A stretch of 64,000 bases of DNA from Gracilimonas sp034520725. GTDB taxonomy: Bacteria; Bacteroidota; Rhodothermia; Balneolales; Balneolaceae. Made by a program: the position numbers and the translations under genes. The notes beneath the pieces are model-generated. The model had not been told where the DNA came from. It saw only the letters and a program-made list of their open reading frames with translations, and did no database searches. Shown in pieces: positions 40,377 through 49,267 of the stretch (the first letter of the stretch is position 1; every line of letters begins with the position of its first letter). The stretch lies in assembly GCA_034520725.1 (NCBI GenBank), contig JAXHNH010000025.1, positions 62,001 to 126,000 of the forward strand. Reading direction: 5' to 3'.

Positions 40377-41705
40377 CTAACTTTCCGTTTTACTGAATAT
40401 TCTCTCGATACTTCTTTCCAGTTTTTTTGCCTGAAGAGATGTTTTCTGAGGATTCCAGTTATCATTAAACGAGTCTTTAAAGAATAACTCCTTCAAATAA
40501 GCCGTCGTGCGGATGAACCTTATGTAGTACCCTGTATAGATAACCATTCCGGGAAGATAGGCTAAATATTTAAGCTTTTTCTTCCAGTCTCTCGATAATA
40601 TTAATACCACAATATACTGCAAAAACTTTGAGAAACTGTACAGCATCAACCCTGCAACAAGCACATAAAGTATCTCTTGAGTAAAGTTCACAATGATATC
40701 GATCATGTATACGTACCAGAAAAAATTCAGAATGAAATTAAAGAAGATGTTTTCTGCAACTGTCAGGAAATTTCTGATGTCGAAAGTTTCAAACGGCTTA
40801 AATAAATTATTATGCTTTCTGAGTCTGAATCGTACCAAAGAACGACTCCATCTCATACGCTGCTTCGCCAAGCTGATGAATGATTCCGGCACGGTTGTAT
40901 ATATCGTCGCCTTCGGTTCAAATTGCACTTTATATCCCAGCTTTCTAATCTTGATAGTTATATCACCATCCAGACCGGGACCGATATCCCAACCATGCAC
41001 TTTATCCAAAGCCTCCTTACGAAAAGCTCCGAATGCCCCGGAAACGATCCTCAGAATACCTAAAGAAGAGGTCACCATTCGTCCGACCATAATAAATATG
41101 TTATATTCTACCTGCTGAAAAGTGGTGCACAGATTAACATCCGGATTACGAACTTCCAGATTACCGCCAACAGCTCCAATCTTGGAATCCATATAGAATG
41201 GAATCATGATCTCCTCGATCGCATCATATCTCAAACTACTATCGGCATCCAGGTGAACAATGAATTCACCGGTTGCATACCGAAATGCTGTATTTGCTGC
41301 TGAGGCTTTTCCTCCACGTTCAAAATGGGAGATGAACTTATCAATTCGTCCTTGCCTTTCAAGGTGCCTTCCTATCACCACGGATTGATCATCCGACCCA
41401 TCATCCACAATAATGATCTCGAAGTTCCTATAAGTTTGCTCTTCGAGGGACTCTACAAGTCTCTCAAAGTTTTCCCCTTCATTCTTACCGGGTACGATCA
41501 CTGAAATGAATGGCTTGGCTGAAAGAAACTCCTCACGTGCTTCCTGATAATCTCTCTCTGCGAATTTTCCTTTAACCCAATATACAATAAGCATTGAGTA
41601 GTCCATCACAATGAAACGTGGAAATTCAAACAGAAAAAAGAACCAGAAGACTCGAAAAAATCCACTGAGTCCTTCCATGCTCCAGTATGTAACAAAATCA
41701 ACCAT
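40377..41705 (-). CDS. Processive GT2 polysaccharide synthase (PgaC/cellulose-synthase-like)
   Basis: A 442-residue membrane glycosyltransferase. Two N-terminal helices (about 15-45) precede the GT-A domain, which shows DDGSDD at 101-106, DAD at 153-155, LDGD at 245-248 and the processive-synthase motif QRMRW at 282-286. Two or three helices follow (about 310-385). This is the architecture of inner-membrane synthases that polymerise and translocate beta-linked glycans. It is the last main gene of a minus-strand operon with TolC/HlyD components and a response regulator, starting 5 bp after the regulator. No PilZ domain is fused, unlike BcsA. Product sugar unknown. Confidence 0.92.
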   Translation of the reverse strand: MVDFVTYWSMEGLSGFFRVFWFFFLFEFPRFIVMDYSMLIVYWVKGKFAERDYQEAREEFLSAKPFISVIVPGKNEGENFERLVESLEEQTYRNFEIIIVDDGSDDQSVVIGRHLERQGRIDKFISHFERGGKASAANTAFRYATGEFIVHLDADSSLRYDAIEEIMIPFYMDSKIGAVGGNLEVRNPDVNLCTTFQQVEYNIFIMVGRMVTSSLGILRIVSGAFGAFRKEALDKVHGWDIGPGLDGDITIKIRKLGYKVQFEPKATIYTTVPESFISLAKQRMRWSRSLVRFRLRKHNNLFKPFETFDIRNFLTVAENIFFNFILNFFWYVYMIDIIVNFTQEILYVLVAGLMLYSFSKFLQYIVVLILSRDWKKKLKYLAYLPGMVIYTGYYIRFIRTTAYLKELFFKDSFNDNWNPQKTSLQAKKLERSIERIFSKTES

Positions 41706-41710
41706 ACAGG

Positions 41711-43162
41711 TTATTCCAGCTCGTTAAATGATGACATAAGTTGCCGAAGATGAAATTGTGGTTCTTTCTCTTCTTCAATAAGCATCAATGCTTCCTCAAA
41801 GGTGACTTCAAAACCATCGAAGTTGTCTTTAATGAGCTCGCTCAATCTGTTCTTATATCTGCCTAAAAGGTTTTGGGATTCTTCCAGCTCTTTTTCAGTG
41901 AACAAGAACAACGTTGTGATACGGTCTTTAAAGATGACAGCATCCGATGAATGTAACTCACTGTTTAAGAGCTCAAATAATTCGATGATCAGGTCTTTCT
42001 GCCCTTTATCTCCAATTCCCTGATACAGATCAGTTAAATTCGACATTTGCAACGCCGCAACGGTACTGTCAAAATTAGCAACCCTCTTGCGTCCTATCTC
42101 ATTTTTAAGCAACCTGATGAAATATTCATCATTAATAATATCATTCAACTCATCAAAGCCTTTCAGGTTGATGCTATACTTCCCTGTTGCCGCATCCCGG
42201 CCGAGTTTTGTTAGTTTATACTTTTTGATCTGTTGCTTAACCAATCTCTCTACACGGGTATCCGCACCACAATCGTGGCATTTTGCTTTGATATGAGGAT
42301 CCTGAAACTCATGATCACACTGGTGACAGGTGTACATCACAGAAGGTTTGTCATAGTCGACTCCAATATGCTTAAGGATTCGCTTACACTTTGGACACTC
42401 CATGATCTCAGAAGATTCGGATTTCACAAAATCTGAAAGAGGGCCTACATATGCGCATGGAAAGTGATGTACCAGGTCCTCTATCTTGAGACGTGATGAC
42501 TGACATTTAGGACATGATTCCCGAAAGTGTAGTAAACTGTTATAGCAGTTGTTGCAGGAATAGATATAATCTACAAAATCACCATTAACAAGTCCTTCTT
42601 TTTCGGCCGACTCCAGAATATCAAGAGCGGTGTGCTCATTTTCATAATCCAGATTAATGGTTAAAAGCGGATAGGTATAGCCCAATTTAGCAGTTCGGCT
42701 GGGAATAGGAACAATATCCTTATTCCTGCTATGGGCAAGCTGCAGAGCCTTTCGTAATAAAATATTCTCAGTTGAAGTCGCCTGACCTTCACTTCGCAAC
42801 CGTTCAATAGCACGTGTCACGGATTTTCTGAAGCGTATAGCTGAAAATGGCTTGAGCAAATAATCGGTGATGCCATATTCAAAAGCCTGAAGGGCATAAT
42901 CCTCATCACCGGTCATGAGAATAATCTGCAGATCTTCTTTGATCTCGATCTCATCCAAAAATTCAAAACCACTCATATCCGGCATATGAATATCCAAAAA
43001 CAGAATATCGATATCATACCGATTGTACATCTCTATTGCTTCTGCTCCATTACTGGCCAAGCCAACAGGATTTAGACGGCGGTCGGCTTTCTGAACCATA
43101 TGGTAAGCCACTTTTTGAAAAGCGGCATCATCTTCAACTATCAAACAATTTATTTTCTTCAT
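41711..43162 (-). CDS. Response regulator: receiver + TackOD1-like zinc ribbons + degenerate GGDEF
   Basis: A 483-residue regulator. The receiver domain (1-122) has D11/D12, phosphoacceptor D57, T84 and K104. The middle (about 155-310) carries five CxxC pairs: C203/206, C217/220, C256/259, C279/282 and C295/298. This zinc-ribbon layout resembles the TackOD1 output domain named from Thaumarchaeota. The C-terminal 120 residues follow the GGDEF fold pattern (NLTDLYQGIGDKGQKDLI, SSDAVIFKDRITTLFLF) with KDRIT where GGDEF should be, so no cyclase activity is expected. It sits between a small receiver-like gene and the polysaccharide synthase, and probably controls polymer synthesis through protein contact. 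Confidence 0.82.
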   Translation of the reverse strand: MKKINCLIVEDDAAFQKVAYHMVQKADRRLNPVGLASNGAEAIEMYNRYDIDILFLDIHMPDMSGFEFLDEIEIKEDLQIILMTGDEDYALQAFEYGITDYLLKPFSAIRFRKSVTRAIERLRSEGQATSTENILLRKALQLAHSRNKDIVPIPSRTAKLGYTYPLLTINLDYENEHTALDILESAEKEGLVNGDFVDYIYSCNNCYNSLLHFRESCPKCQSSRLKIEDLVHHFPCAYVGPLSDFVKSESSEIMECPKCKRILKHIGVDYDKPSVMYTCHQCDHEFQDPHIKAKCHDCGADTRVERLVKQQIKKYKLTKLGRDAATGKYSINLKGFDELNDIINDEYFIRLLKNEIGRKRVANFDSTVAALQMSNLTDLYQGIGDKGQKDLIIELFELLNSELHSSDAVIFKDRITTLFLFTEKELEESQNLLGRYKNRLSELIKDNFDGFEVTFEEALMLIEEEKEPQFHLRQLMSSFNELE

Positions 43163-43194
43163 AGATCAATCTGCCTATATGTGCTATGCTCTTC

Positions 43195-43554
43195 TCAAAT
43201 TCTTTTTTGAATGATGTCGGTTGTCTCGGCGATACCATTCAAATTATTCAGCCGCTCAAGTGTACCATCTACCATCTCTGAAAGATCATCGTTGCGGTCT
43301 CCGTAACTTTTGTATAAAAAGAGCGGAATTAGATACACCTGTTCTTCCTCATGAGACCGAATAGTTTTTATTAACTCCCTAGTAAATGTGTGTCTGGTGT
43401 ATTCAATAATGAGCCCGGAGTAATCCTTAAGCAGTTCAAGCCGAACAGGTTCTTGATCACTGATCTTCAGAAATTTGAGATCGCCAACTTCAAAAACCCG
43501 CTTATCTTCAAGTCCCTCATTGTCTTCGTCTATGAAATAATCATCTATTGCCAT
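43195..43554 (-). CDS. Small receiver-like protein, unknown function
   Basis: A 119-residue soluble protein I cannot assign to a family. After an acidic start (DDYFIDEDNEGLEDK), its pattern of strands and helices looks like a receiver domain: LIIEYTRHTF in the place of strand 3, then ELIKTIRSHEE, VYLIPLFLYKSYGD and VDGTLERL. No phosphoacceptor Asp is present at the strand-3 position. Its ATG overlaps the upstream HlyD stop by one base, and the response regulator follows 32 bp later. It is therefore part of the polysaccharide operon, perhaps as a pseudo-receiver partner of the regulator or synthase (inference). Confidence 0.75.
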   Translation of the reverse strand: MAIDDYFIDEDNEGLEDKRVFEVGDLKFLKISDQEPVRLELLKDYSGLIIEYTRHTFTRELIKTIRSHEEEQVYLIPLFLYKSYGDRNDDLSEMVDGTLERLNNLNGIAETTDIIQKRI

Positions 43555-44600
43555 CAGAATATTACCTTTTTAACAGTTACACCCATTTTATTGTAAGATT
43601 TCCACCGGTCAAGCTCCAAAGGATCTTCCGGTTTTAACTCAGCTACAATCTGTACGCTGAATTCGAGCTCACTTTGACTGCCTGTTGGCCTGTCAATAAG
43701 AGCCTCAGCCGCATAAATATCTGTGATCAAACCTTTGCTTTTATCCCCATTATCGAACGTTACATTCATCTCGTCACCAATGCTAAGATACTTTCCACTA
43801 TTCTGCTGAAATATGGCTTTGATCCTGAGTTGTGACTGCTCTGATAATATAGATAGAACACGTTCAGATTTTAAGCCTATCTCTGAGGGGCTTTTATATA
43901 CCATCGTAACGATACCTGGAACCGGAGCCGTATAAATGTGTTGCATACTTGCGGCATCTAACGGAATTCCGGACCCATCGTTTCCGTATGGGTTTGAGAT
44001 CATTGTCTGTAATCTGTTTCTGCGGTTTTCAAGCAGATCAATTTGTTCATTTATCAGTGAGAGGTCTCCTCTTTCATTCATGATCTTGTCTTCAACAGAC
44101 TTCATCTCAGAAACGGTTGATACTCCCAACCTCACTTCACGCTTGATCTGAGATAATCTTCTATCATAATACTCCAGTTGCTGAAGAGCCCTTTCAGCTT
44201 CGATATTTTTTATCCGTAACTCACTTTGTACATCTTCCAGCTCGTTAGATGCATCATTCAATCTCTTTTTCAGAGTTTCAAGACTATCCATGGATTGCTG
44301 CCACTCTATAAAGGTAAAACGGAATAGAGTATCTGATTTTTGAACGGTATCGCCCGGCTCTACATAAAACTCCTGAAATCGAATATCACTTGGAGAAACT
44401 ACCTGAAGTTCGTTCGTTATTACCCTTCCATCGCCAACAACAAAGAAGTTTCTGTTGATCAGGTAATAACTGATAAATATCAAAGCCACTGAAATAAGTG
44501 TGATATAAATAACACGGTCCCAGTTTGTTTTCTGGGTTGTTTCTTTTTCCCGGGTCCCCCTGATCGTCGATTTGTTACTATTAAACTGTCCGCTTTGCAT
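43554..44600 (-). CDS. HlyD-family periplasmic adaptor protein
   Basis: A 348-residue membrane-fusion protein. A charged cytoplasmic tail leads to a transmembrane helix (about residues 31-49). A lipoyl half-motif VSPSDIRFQEFYVEPGDTVQKSD, a long coiled-coil hairpin (about 110-195) and the second lipoyl half YTAPVPGIVTMVYKSP follow, all quoted in part. A beta-barrel domain ends the protein. It would bridge the inner-membrane synthase and the TolC-like protein encoded 13 bp upstream. No ABC transporter or RND pump gene is present, which points to polymer export and not drug efflux. Confidence 0.88.
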   Translation of the reverse strand: MQSGQFNSNKSTIRGTREKETTQKTNWDRVIYITLISVALIFISYYLINRNFFVVGDGRVITNELQVVSPSDIRFQEFYVEPGDTVQKSDTLFRFTFIEWQQSMDSLETLKKRLNDASNELEDVQSELRIKNIEAERALQQLEYYDRRLSQIKREVRLGVSTVSEMKSVEDKIMNERGDLSLINEQIDLLENRRNRLQTMISNPYGNDGSGIPLDAASMQHIYTAPVPGIVTMVYKSPSEIGLKSERVLSILSEQSQLRIKAIFQQNSGKYLSIGDEMNVTFDNGDKSKGLITDIYAAEALIDRPTGSQSELEFSVQIVAELKPEDPLELDRWKSYNKMGVTVKKVIF

Positions 44601-44613
44601 ACTGTTTTATGAT

Positions 44614-46710
44614 CTAATTATTTTTCAATTGCTTCCATGATTCATGATCATGGATAAAAAAGTCATCTGCACCAAACCCTTCTTTTATATTCTGCATAAG
44701 TTCTTCCATAGCCGAAAATGAATCAAAATCACCAGACCTCAATGCAATGGCTGACCCAAGTGGTGCGTCCATAATAGCCTCACCAAACCTTTTGCTATAA
44801 CTTTGAAAGTCATTGCTGCCGTAGGTCATCAAAACCATTTTATCGACCTTATTTTCCAATTCGTTGTAAATGGTTCTGTAATCACCCGTGACAGAAATAC
44901 TGAGCCTGAGCCCCTTTTCTGTCGTCCACTCCCGAACCTGGGCAACCATGTCCAAAAATGCTTGAAGGTATTGTTCTGTATTATCTTCCCAATCTTCCAG
45001 AGTGTGAGGTTCTACATCCAAATGAACGCCCCTTGCACCAATAGAATCTGCAATAGCAATGTGTTCACTCAATTTCTGATACCGATCTTCAAAGATCAGA
45101 TTTGGATCTCCAATCATTAAGTGTACCTCTAGATCACTTGATCCGAGGTTGAGAATTTTTTGAACCTGATCCAGCTCTTCCTTGCCGGATCCGGCAGATA
45201 CGTACACTGTTTTCACCCCTTTTTCCTGCAATTCCATCATCAACGTTTCAGAGGAATACTCTTTCAGGCTGTTGGACCACATGTACAAACCAAATTCAGG
45301 AGTGCTTTCATAAATAGTCTCATTCATCTCAAATGGTACAAGATATTTTGAAAGTGAGTGATCCGGTATCAGAGATTGTATTTCAAAAAGTCGTAAATAT
45401 AATTCTTCTTTCACCTCAAGGATCTGAAGTGAAACATCGTATAGTCCTGAGATAGCAGTAAGTAGTTCACTTGGACTGTAAATATCTGAACCAATGGTTC
45501 TTTTAACCTGCTGCACTCTGACCTTGTCCTGCTGCTGCAGTACATTTTGATACACTGAAATGTAATTTTGAAGTGCCGACTGATAGGCCCGATATCTTTC
45601 AAATAGTCTGACGTTGATCTCATTCTTTTCCTCTTCCAAAGTAAGCCTTCGAATTTTTTCTTCCTGATTGTGGATGTTTCTTTTACCACTTGTACTCAAA
45701 GGGATCGGAAGGGAAAGCGAAACACCGGCTGAAAAGAATTCCCTGCTACCACTATTTTGAAACGTACTCTGAGGATTAGTGCCTCCATACAGGTTATATC
45801 TCAGGTAGGTTGACAGGGATAACTCGTTATAGAATTTAAAATCCTTTTGTTGATACAATGAAGAAAGCTCATCATAAAATTTCAAGCCCTCACTTCCCAA
45901 TTTGTCCAGATCGATATCATATACCGGGTAATCCTGCGGTGTCAGATCCCACTCTTCAGAATCACCAAGATACCTTCTGACCCTTTCACTGTTTTCAATG
46001 GCCGCTTCTGTTTTCACAATTTTAGAAGTAACACCCAGTACCCTGTCCAGGGTTACATAATTCTGTTCATAAAGACGGGTAAGAGCATACTTTTGCTCTT
46101 CAAGGATCTTTAGATATTCCTGTAACCGATCAACTCTAAATCGATTAAAATCAGCTCTCAATCGATCTATTTTTGAACCAAGAACATCTTGATGTGAAGC
46201 TGCCTGCGCTCTTTTTTGTTGAATTTTGATCTCACTATCAAGTTGTTCAATAGTACTCTTATTATCGAAAAGACCATTTTTCAGTACATTCCATTGAACG
46301 CCAACCTGAGCCCTTCTTTGATAAAAGATACCTTCAGCTCCAAAAACCCCCTGATCCAAATTCTGTAGCAGTCCTGCCTCAAGTTCAACTCCATAATCCG
46401 AATTCAAAACTTCTTGTCTTGATTTAAGAAGATCAATTTCAGCCTGTGTCAGATCAGAATAGGTATAAGATGTATCGTAGAAGAAGGAAGGACCATTATT
46501 TGGCTGGGGGGTATCAAACTCAGGGGCATTCACAAGATATAACAAGGCGACGGAGTCGAGTCTTGCTGATAAGCTATCAAGATCCTCACCATTCTGAGCA
46601 TATACAGTATTACCCGCAATACCCAAACTCAAGACATAAATAGTTACTGTAAGCAACAATTTGCCAACAGCTTTTTCTTGTGAAATCAAATTTACCCTAA
46701 CTATATTCAC
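44614..46710 (-). CDS. TolC-like outer-membrane protein fused to a glycosidase-like TIM barrel
   Basis: A 698-residue exported protein, with signal peptide about residues 15-38 ending VYAQ. Residues 75-460 look like a TolC/OEP fold, with long helices (EQKYALTRLYEQNYVTLDRV, LFERYRAYQSALQNYISV) and beta strands (FFSAGVSLSLPIPL). Residues 470-695 form a separate domain with repeated strand-helix units: FGLYMWSN, VKTVYVSAG, VHLMIGDP, ARGVHLDVEPH (D565, E567), LRLSISVTGD and MVLMTYG. These resemble a GH18-like or PelA/PgaB-type TIM barrel. The fusion suggests an export duct with its own polymer-processing enzyme. It is first gene of the operon; the promoter lies in 46711-46850. Confidence 0.83.
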   Translation of the reverse strand: MNIVRVNLISQEKAVGKLLLTVTIYVLSLGIAGNTVYAQNGEDLDSLSARLDSVALLYLVNAPEFDTPQPNNGPSFFYDTSYTYSDLTQAEIDLLKSRQEVLNSDYGVELEAGLLQNLDQGVFGAEGIFYQRRAQVGVQWNVLKNGLFDNKSTIEQLDSEIKIQQKRAQAASHQDVLGSKIDRLRADFNRFRVDRLQEYLKILEEQKYALTRLYEQNYVTLDRVLGVTSKIVKTEAAIENSERVRRYLGDSEEWDLTPQDYPVYDIDLDKLGSEGLKFYDELSSLYQQKDFKFYNELSLSTYLRYNLYGGTNPQSTFQNSGSREFFSAGVSLSLPIPLSTSGKRNIHNQEEKIRRLTLEEEKNEINVRLFERYRAYQSALQNYISVYQNVLQQQDKVRVQQVKRTIGSDIYSPSELLTAISGLYDVSLQILEVKEELYLRLFEIQSLIPDHSLSKYLVPFEMNETIYESTPEFGLYMWSNSLKEYSSETLMMELQEKGVKTVYVSAGSGKEELDQVQKILNLGSSDLEVHLMIGDPNLIFEDRYQKLSEHIAIADSIGARGVHLDVEPHTLEDWEDNTEQYLQAFLDMVAQVREWTTEKGLRLSISVTGDYRTIYNELENKVDKMVLMTYGSNDFQSYSKRFGEAIMDAPLGSAIALRSGDFDSFSAMEELMQNIKEGFGADDFFIHDHESWKQLKNN

Positions 46711-46850
46711 ATTTTCCTTAGCAGAAAAGCCTGATCGTCATTTGTAACCCAATATCTAATCAGCCTTTTAGTAGCGTGAATATATCTTTCTTAGGTGTCA
46801 GATTTAATTAGATTTTTTTATGCCTTTTTTGATGCGGATCTGGGACCTTA

Positions 46851-47633
46851 TCACAACGCATCGACGAGTTGCCACGTCTCACTTTTAACGATCTCACGTG
46901 TGGCAAATATCGCATCGAACATTTCGTTGATGTCAGTACCGGGCATCACACTTTTTATCAGCTCGTTAGTGAAACCAAACTCGATGTGATTCATTTCTGT
47001 GAAATGATCGGCTGTGGCAAAATTATACTTATAATCTGAGCCTCCTGGTTGTAACAAAGAGTAAGTCCTCCAGCTATGCATCTCACCATTCTCGATCCTG
47101 ACTTCGTGAAGTGGTCGGGCCATATCATTCTCAAGTGTCAGGTATTCAGCTCCCTTACCGGGATTCACCATCATATAGTTCATAAGCAGGAACTCGCTTA
47201 CCTGTTGATCATTTTCATTATATATTCCCGCTTCCGTTTTCCATAATTCCGAGAATTGACGGGTCATGATATCCTGAGTTCTCTCCATTAAACCATTTTG
47301 GTTATCCTGAATTTGTTTTTCCAAAGCATCACTAACCTGTACCAACGTGTTTGGATCTTTATAGGTAGTAATGATCGTATAATTATACTCACTGCCTTGA
47401 CCTCCCGGATAAACAACTCTGTAAAAATACCAACCTATAAGTTTTTCGGGCGAGTGCTCTTTGGCATATATTTCTTTCCACTCTTCTTTGACTAATTTTT
47501 CGAACTCATTATGGTCATCAGATTCGACCTTAAGATACTCGATGTTGAGGTAAGCGTTTTCTTCAGTTTGTGCGAAAACAGCTATGTTCAGGCACAGACA
47601 CAATGCTATGGCTAGTTGTAACGAATACTTCAT
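46851..47633 (-). CDS. Exported protein of unknown function
   Basis: A 260-residue protein with a clear signal peptide (KYSLQLAIALCLCLNIAVFA, then Gln). The mature part contains two similar-looking halves with ferredoxin-like wording: AYLNIEYLKVESDDHNEFEKL in the first, and LLMNYMMVNPGKGAEYLTLEN in the second, quoted in part. This suggests a duplicated dimeric alpha/beta-barrel (ABM-like) fold. I do not recognise a family with function. It is about 140 bp from the polysaccharide operon start and may or may not be in the same transcript. Confidence 0.72.
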   Translation of the reverse strand: MKYSLQLAIALCLCLNIAVFAQTEENAYLNIEYLKVESDDHNEFEKLVKEEWKEIYAKEHSPEKLIGWYFYRVVYPGGQGSEYNYTIITTYKDPNTLVQVSDALEKQIQDNQNGLMERTQDIMTRQFSELWKTEAGIYNENDQQVSEFLLMNYMMVNPGKGAEYLTLENDMARPLHEVRIENGEMHSWRTYSLLQPGGSDYKYNFATADHFTEMNHIEFGFTNELIKSVMPGTDINEMFDAIFATREIVKSETWQLVDAL

Positions 47634-47748
47634 TTGAGCCTCCGAAAAATATTAAATATTTACAATTGTAAAAGTAACACATTCCGGCAGAAATTCAAGT
47701 ATTTCAGGGATTCAGCCTAATTAATTTCCATTTGTGGACTTTAACCAC

Positions 47749-49197
47749 TTAATCATTCAATCGCATCAAACTCCTTCTTCTTTCAGGGGTACGCTTAAGT
47801 TGTATTTTATAGGCTTCATTTGCATCGGAAACTTCCCCCATTTCCGTTAAGACATCACCCAACAATTCATACGAAGGCTTTACAATAACCGGTGGGCCAA
47901 AATCGATAGGTATTCCAGCTTCTGCTTCTGCTGCTAGTCTTAGTAATGATAAGCCCTCATCTTGTTTACCCTCTTCGATCATGATCAGGGCTTGGATCTG
48001 ATCTGCTTGTATATCTCTTTCAACCGATTTCGGTGCTTTCTTCAAAGTGTTTAAGGCTTGTTTTGCCTTCGAAATCTTGCCCTGTCTGATTGCAGCTAAT
48101 GCAGATGTATAGTAATAATTAACAGCTCCGCGAGTATTTGGTGCAAAATCACCTGTCCACACTTCTGCGGATTCCCAGTTTTCAGAATCTACAATATAGT
48201 GGCCTCTCATCACCGCAAAATGCCAAAGCTCGCTGCTACTTGGTTCCCCTGAAATGCGTTCGTGGCATGTTTCTAATACCTGTTCGGCAGATGAAACATC
48301 TCCTTCCTGTAAATAGCCATACTCCAGCCACCAGGGATAGTGCCCACATACGGTAGCTTGTTCATTCAATTCTTTCTGCCTTTCTGTTTGGACATTACGG
48401 GCAACAATGTTCGCGTCTATGACTCCATCCCACATCCCAAGAGCCAGAAAAATATGTGAGGTCATATGCTGAGCATGAGCTGCTGATGGAGCGATCTCTG
48501 AATAGGCTTTGGCCATAGGCAGACCAAGCGGAGCATGAACTGGGTCATCAAAAGAATGGATCAGATAATGTGCTGCGCCAGGATGTTCCGGGTTTTCATT
48601 CCACACATCAAGCAACTCTGCTGCGGCCCGCATGTAAATGGCATATTCACGTCCTTCATGAGCTGACCCTAGTATGGACAAACCATAAAAGGCCGTGATC
48701 TCATGATCATTCGGATACTTTTCATGGAGATCTTTCATTGTTTCCATATAAATGATATCTCTTTCTTCTTTTGTCATACCTTTAGACTCATCCGTATTTC
48801 CGTAAAGCACTTCAAGTGACAGCAAAATATCCTTCTCTTTTTGAGTACCTGCCTTAGATTGCCGCTCTTCAACCGTTGCACCCAAAGCATTTAGTACTTC
48901 CATAGCTGCATCTCTATCCTGCTGAAACCAAAGAGGGTGATTATGGGTTTTTGCCTCTCCGTAATATGCCATAGCGAAATCAGGATCTAGATCCCTGGCA
49001 CGCTTAAAGGCCCTTGCTGCATCCGCATACTCAAAGTTATGCAGGAATTTCATTCCCTCAATAAAATCAGCTTGTGCGGCGGGATCTCCTGTATTCGGAA
49101 AATCGATCTTGCCCAGTAAATTATCCTGAGCTTGCACCTCGATGACCGAAGAAGTCATGAAAATTATCGCCAAAAAAATTGATAGTAGATGTCTCAT
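47749..49197 (-). CDS. Exported tetratricopeptide-repeat protein
   Basis: A 482-residue protein with an N-terminal signal peptide (LLSIFLAIIFMTSSVIEVQAQ, ending AQA) and TPR units throughout. The clearest is KFLHNFEYADAARAFKRARDLDPDFAMAYY near residues 50-80 (quoted in part), and another is GDVLTEMGEVSDANEAYKIQLKRTP at the end. The central HMTSHIFLALGMW and HFAVMRGHY segments are typical of periplasmic TPR proteins seen in Bacteroidota-like genomes. The function is unknown; it probably scaffolds other proteins. Its neighbours are other exported proteins. Confidence 0.85.
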   Translation of the reverse strand: MRHLLSIFLAIIFMTSSVIEVQAQDNLLGKIDFPNTGDPAAQADFIEGMKFLHNFEYADAARAFKRARDLDPDFAMAYYGEAKTHNHPLWFQQDRDAAMEVLNALGATVEERQSKAGTQKEKDILLSLEVLYGNTDESKGMTKEERDIIYMETMKDLHEKYPNDHEITAFYGLSILGSAHEGREYAIYMRAAAELLDVWNENPEHPGAAHYLIHSFDDPVHAPLGLPMAKAYSEIAPSAAHAQHMTSHIFLALGMWDGVIDANIVARNVQTERQKELNEQATVCGHYPWWLEYGYLQEGDVSSAEQVLETCHERISGEPSSSELWHFAVMRGHYIVDSENWESAEVWTGDFAPNTRGAVNYYYTSALAAIRQGKISKAKQALNTLKKAPKSVERDIQADQIQALIMIEEGKQDEGLSLLRLAAEAEAGIPIDFGPPVIVKPSYELLGDVLTEMGEVSDANEAYKIQLKRTPERRRSLMRLND

Positions 49198-49267
49198 AAT
49201 ATTATACCGAATTAAAAATTATTGTACTGTTTATCGACGTTGGTCATTGATGGATAAAAGCTTGATC

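Noticed and set aside
43195..43554. PilZ c-di-GMP receptor for the polysaccharide locus
   Set aside because: No RxxxR or (D/N)xSxxG motif is present; the pattern is closer to a receiver fold.
43554..46710. Drug-efflux (RND or ABC) operon
   Set aside because: HlyD and TolC-like proteins are present but no pump; the operon has a GT2 synthase and a glycosidase-like domain instead.
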